DNA of 6,569 bases from assembly GCA_021838985.1 (NCBI GenBank), contig JAKCCC010000112.1, forward strand, positions 1-6,569, read 5' to 3'. Below the pieces are notes generated by a model that was given only the letters and a program-made list of their open reading frames with translations, was not told the DNA's origin and did not search any database. Positions 6,093-6,569 of this stretch are shown one piece after another. Each line of letters starts with the position of its first letter. Within the stretch, counting starts at the first letter, position 1. Source of the DNA: Planctomycetota bacterium (lineage in GTDB: Bacteria > Planctomycetota > Phycisphaerae > WQYP01). A program made the position numbers and the translations under genes.

Positions 6093-6569
6093 TCAACAAA
6101 TCCGCCGCTTCGGTTGCAACAAGGTCTCGTCCCAAGGCGAGATCTTCAGCGGCAAGCGGCGCCAGTAATACTTCAAGTCGTCGCGCCGCCAACCGGCGTA
6201 AATCTCATCCCACGACAACGTGCAGTGCGGCAACAGTGATTTAAACTCCACCTCTTCCGCCAGCGGCTGGTAACGCACGTCCAGGGAAAGCCGGATCTGC
6301 TCCTGGCATCGGCACGGCAACGCCCGATGCACCGTTAAACTGGGGAACGTCAACACGTCGCCAGCCGCAAAATCCCCCGCGACCCAATCCTGCTCATACG
6401 GACACAACTGCGCCGCAATGCCACCGGCGCCTTTCGCTGTAACCACCGGTATATAACCGACCCGATGGCTGCGGCGGCAGACCATTAACGCCCCCAATCG
6501 GCGCGGGCAAGCACCCAGGGGAAACCAGGCCGTCCAGGTATTTTTTGTTCCTTGGATCAGCGGGAAATC
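6093..6569 (-). CDS. PhyH-family dioxygenase, C-terminal part (5' end outside window)
   Basis: The frame is open to the right edge of the window, giving 158 residues without a start, roughly the C-terminal half of a phytanoyl-CoA dioxygenase-type enzyme. These are Fe(II)/2-oxoglutarate oxygenases that hydroxylate small molecules. TWTAWFPLGA (11-20) and LGALMVCRRSHRVG (25-38) match the family's central strands. AAGDVLTFPSLTVHRALP (68-85) contains the distal iron ligand H81, and IRLSLDVRYQP (92-102) contains R93, the expected 2-oxoglutarate carboxylate partner. The HxD iron motif should lie to the right of the window and cannot be checked. The part after residue 105, with DEIYAGWRRDDLKYYW (121-136), is a C-terminal extension typical of bacterial relatives. 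A TTG at 6497 would be a false start inside the domain. It is the first visible gene of the leftward group. Confidence 0.85.
   Translation of the reverse strand, partial: DFPLIQGTKNTWTAWFPLGACPRRLGALMVCRRSHRVGYIPVVTAKGAGGIAAQLCPYEQDWVAGDFAAGDVLTFPSLTVHRALPCRCQEQIRLSLDVRYQPLAEEVEFKSLLPHCTLSWDEIYAGWRRDDLKYYWRRLPLKISPWDETLLQPKRRIC

Overview
The window is high-GC bacterial DNA carrying five protein genes of recognisable family, one decayed insertion sequence and several palindromic or tandem intergenic repeats. The gene mix (a deoxyhypusine-synthase-like enzyme, a UroD-type methyltransferase-like protein, a PhyH-type dioxygenase and a GHL15-like putative glycosidase), together with abundant intergenic palindromes, resembles free-living Verrucomicrobiota or a related PVC-group lineage. 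This assignment is inferred from gene content and repeat style; no rRNA or other taxonomic marker is present.

Left part (+ strand): bases 1-204 hold no recognisable gene. They contain a weak terminator-like hairpin, a GC-rich hairpin and ten head-to-tail copies of a 7-base unit that end 11 bases before the start codon at 205. The deoxyhypusine-synthase-like gene (205-1368) keeps the catalytic lysine, but several residues that bind spermidine in the human enzyme are replaced, so a polyamine role such as homospermidine synthesis is likelier than eIF5A modification. Its stop codon lies inside the end of a 599-bp IS630-type remnant (1365-1963), which keeps only the C-terminal part of its transposase. 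A long imperfect hairpin (1991-2065) follows, then citrate synthase gltA (2220-3506), the TCA-cycle entry enzyme, with all catalytic residues but a changed NADH-inhibition site.

Right part (- strand): three genes are read leftwards, in transcription order: a PhyH-type Fe(II)/2-oxoglutarate dioxygenase cut by the window edge (6569-6093), a UroD/MtaA-like protein with a His-x-Cys...Cys zinc motif (6008-4902), and a GHL15-like putative glycoside hydrolase (4688-3543). The spacers are 84 and 213 bases and carry palindromes; the second also holds a possible 33-codon ORF that overlaps the hydrolase start as TGATG. The cluster looks like an accessory catabolic locus, possibly for a modified or methylated carbohydrate, but that function is inference. 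gltA and the hydrolase gene converge on a shared hairpin at 3516-3545.

No tRNA, rRNA, CRISPR array or defence system was seen. The most distinctive observations are the insertion-supplied stop codon of the deoxyhypusine-synthase-like gene, its altered substrate pocket, and the PhyH/UroD/GHL15 cluster.
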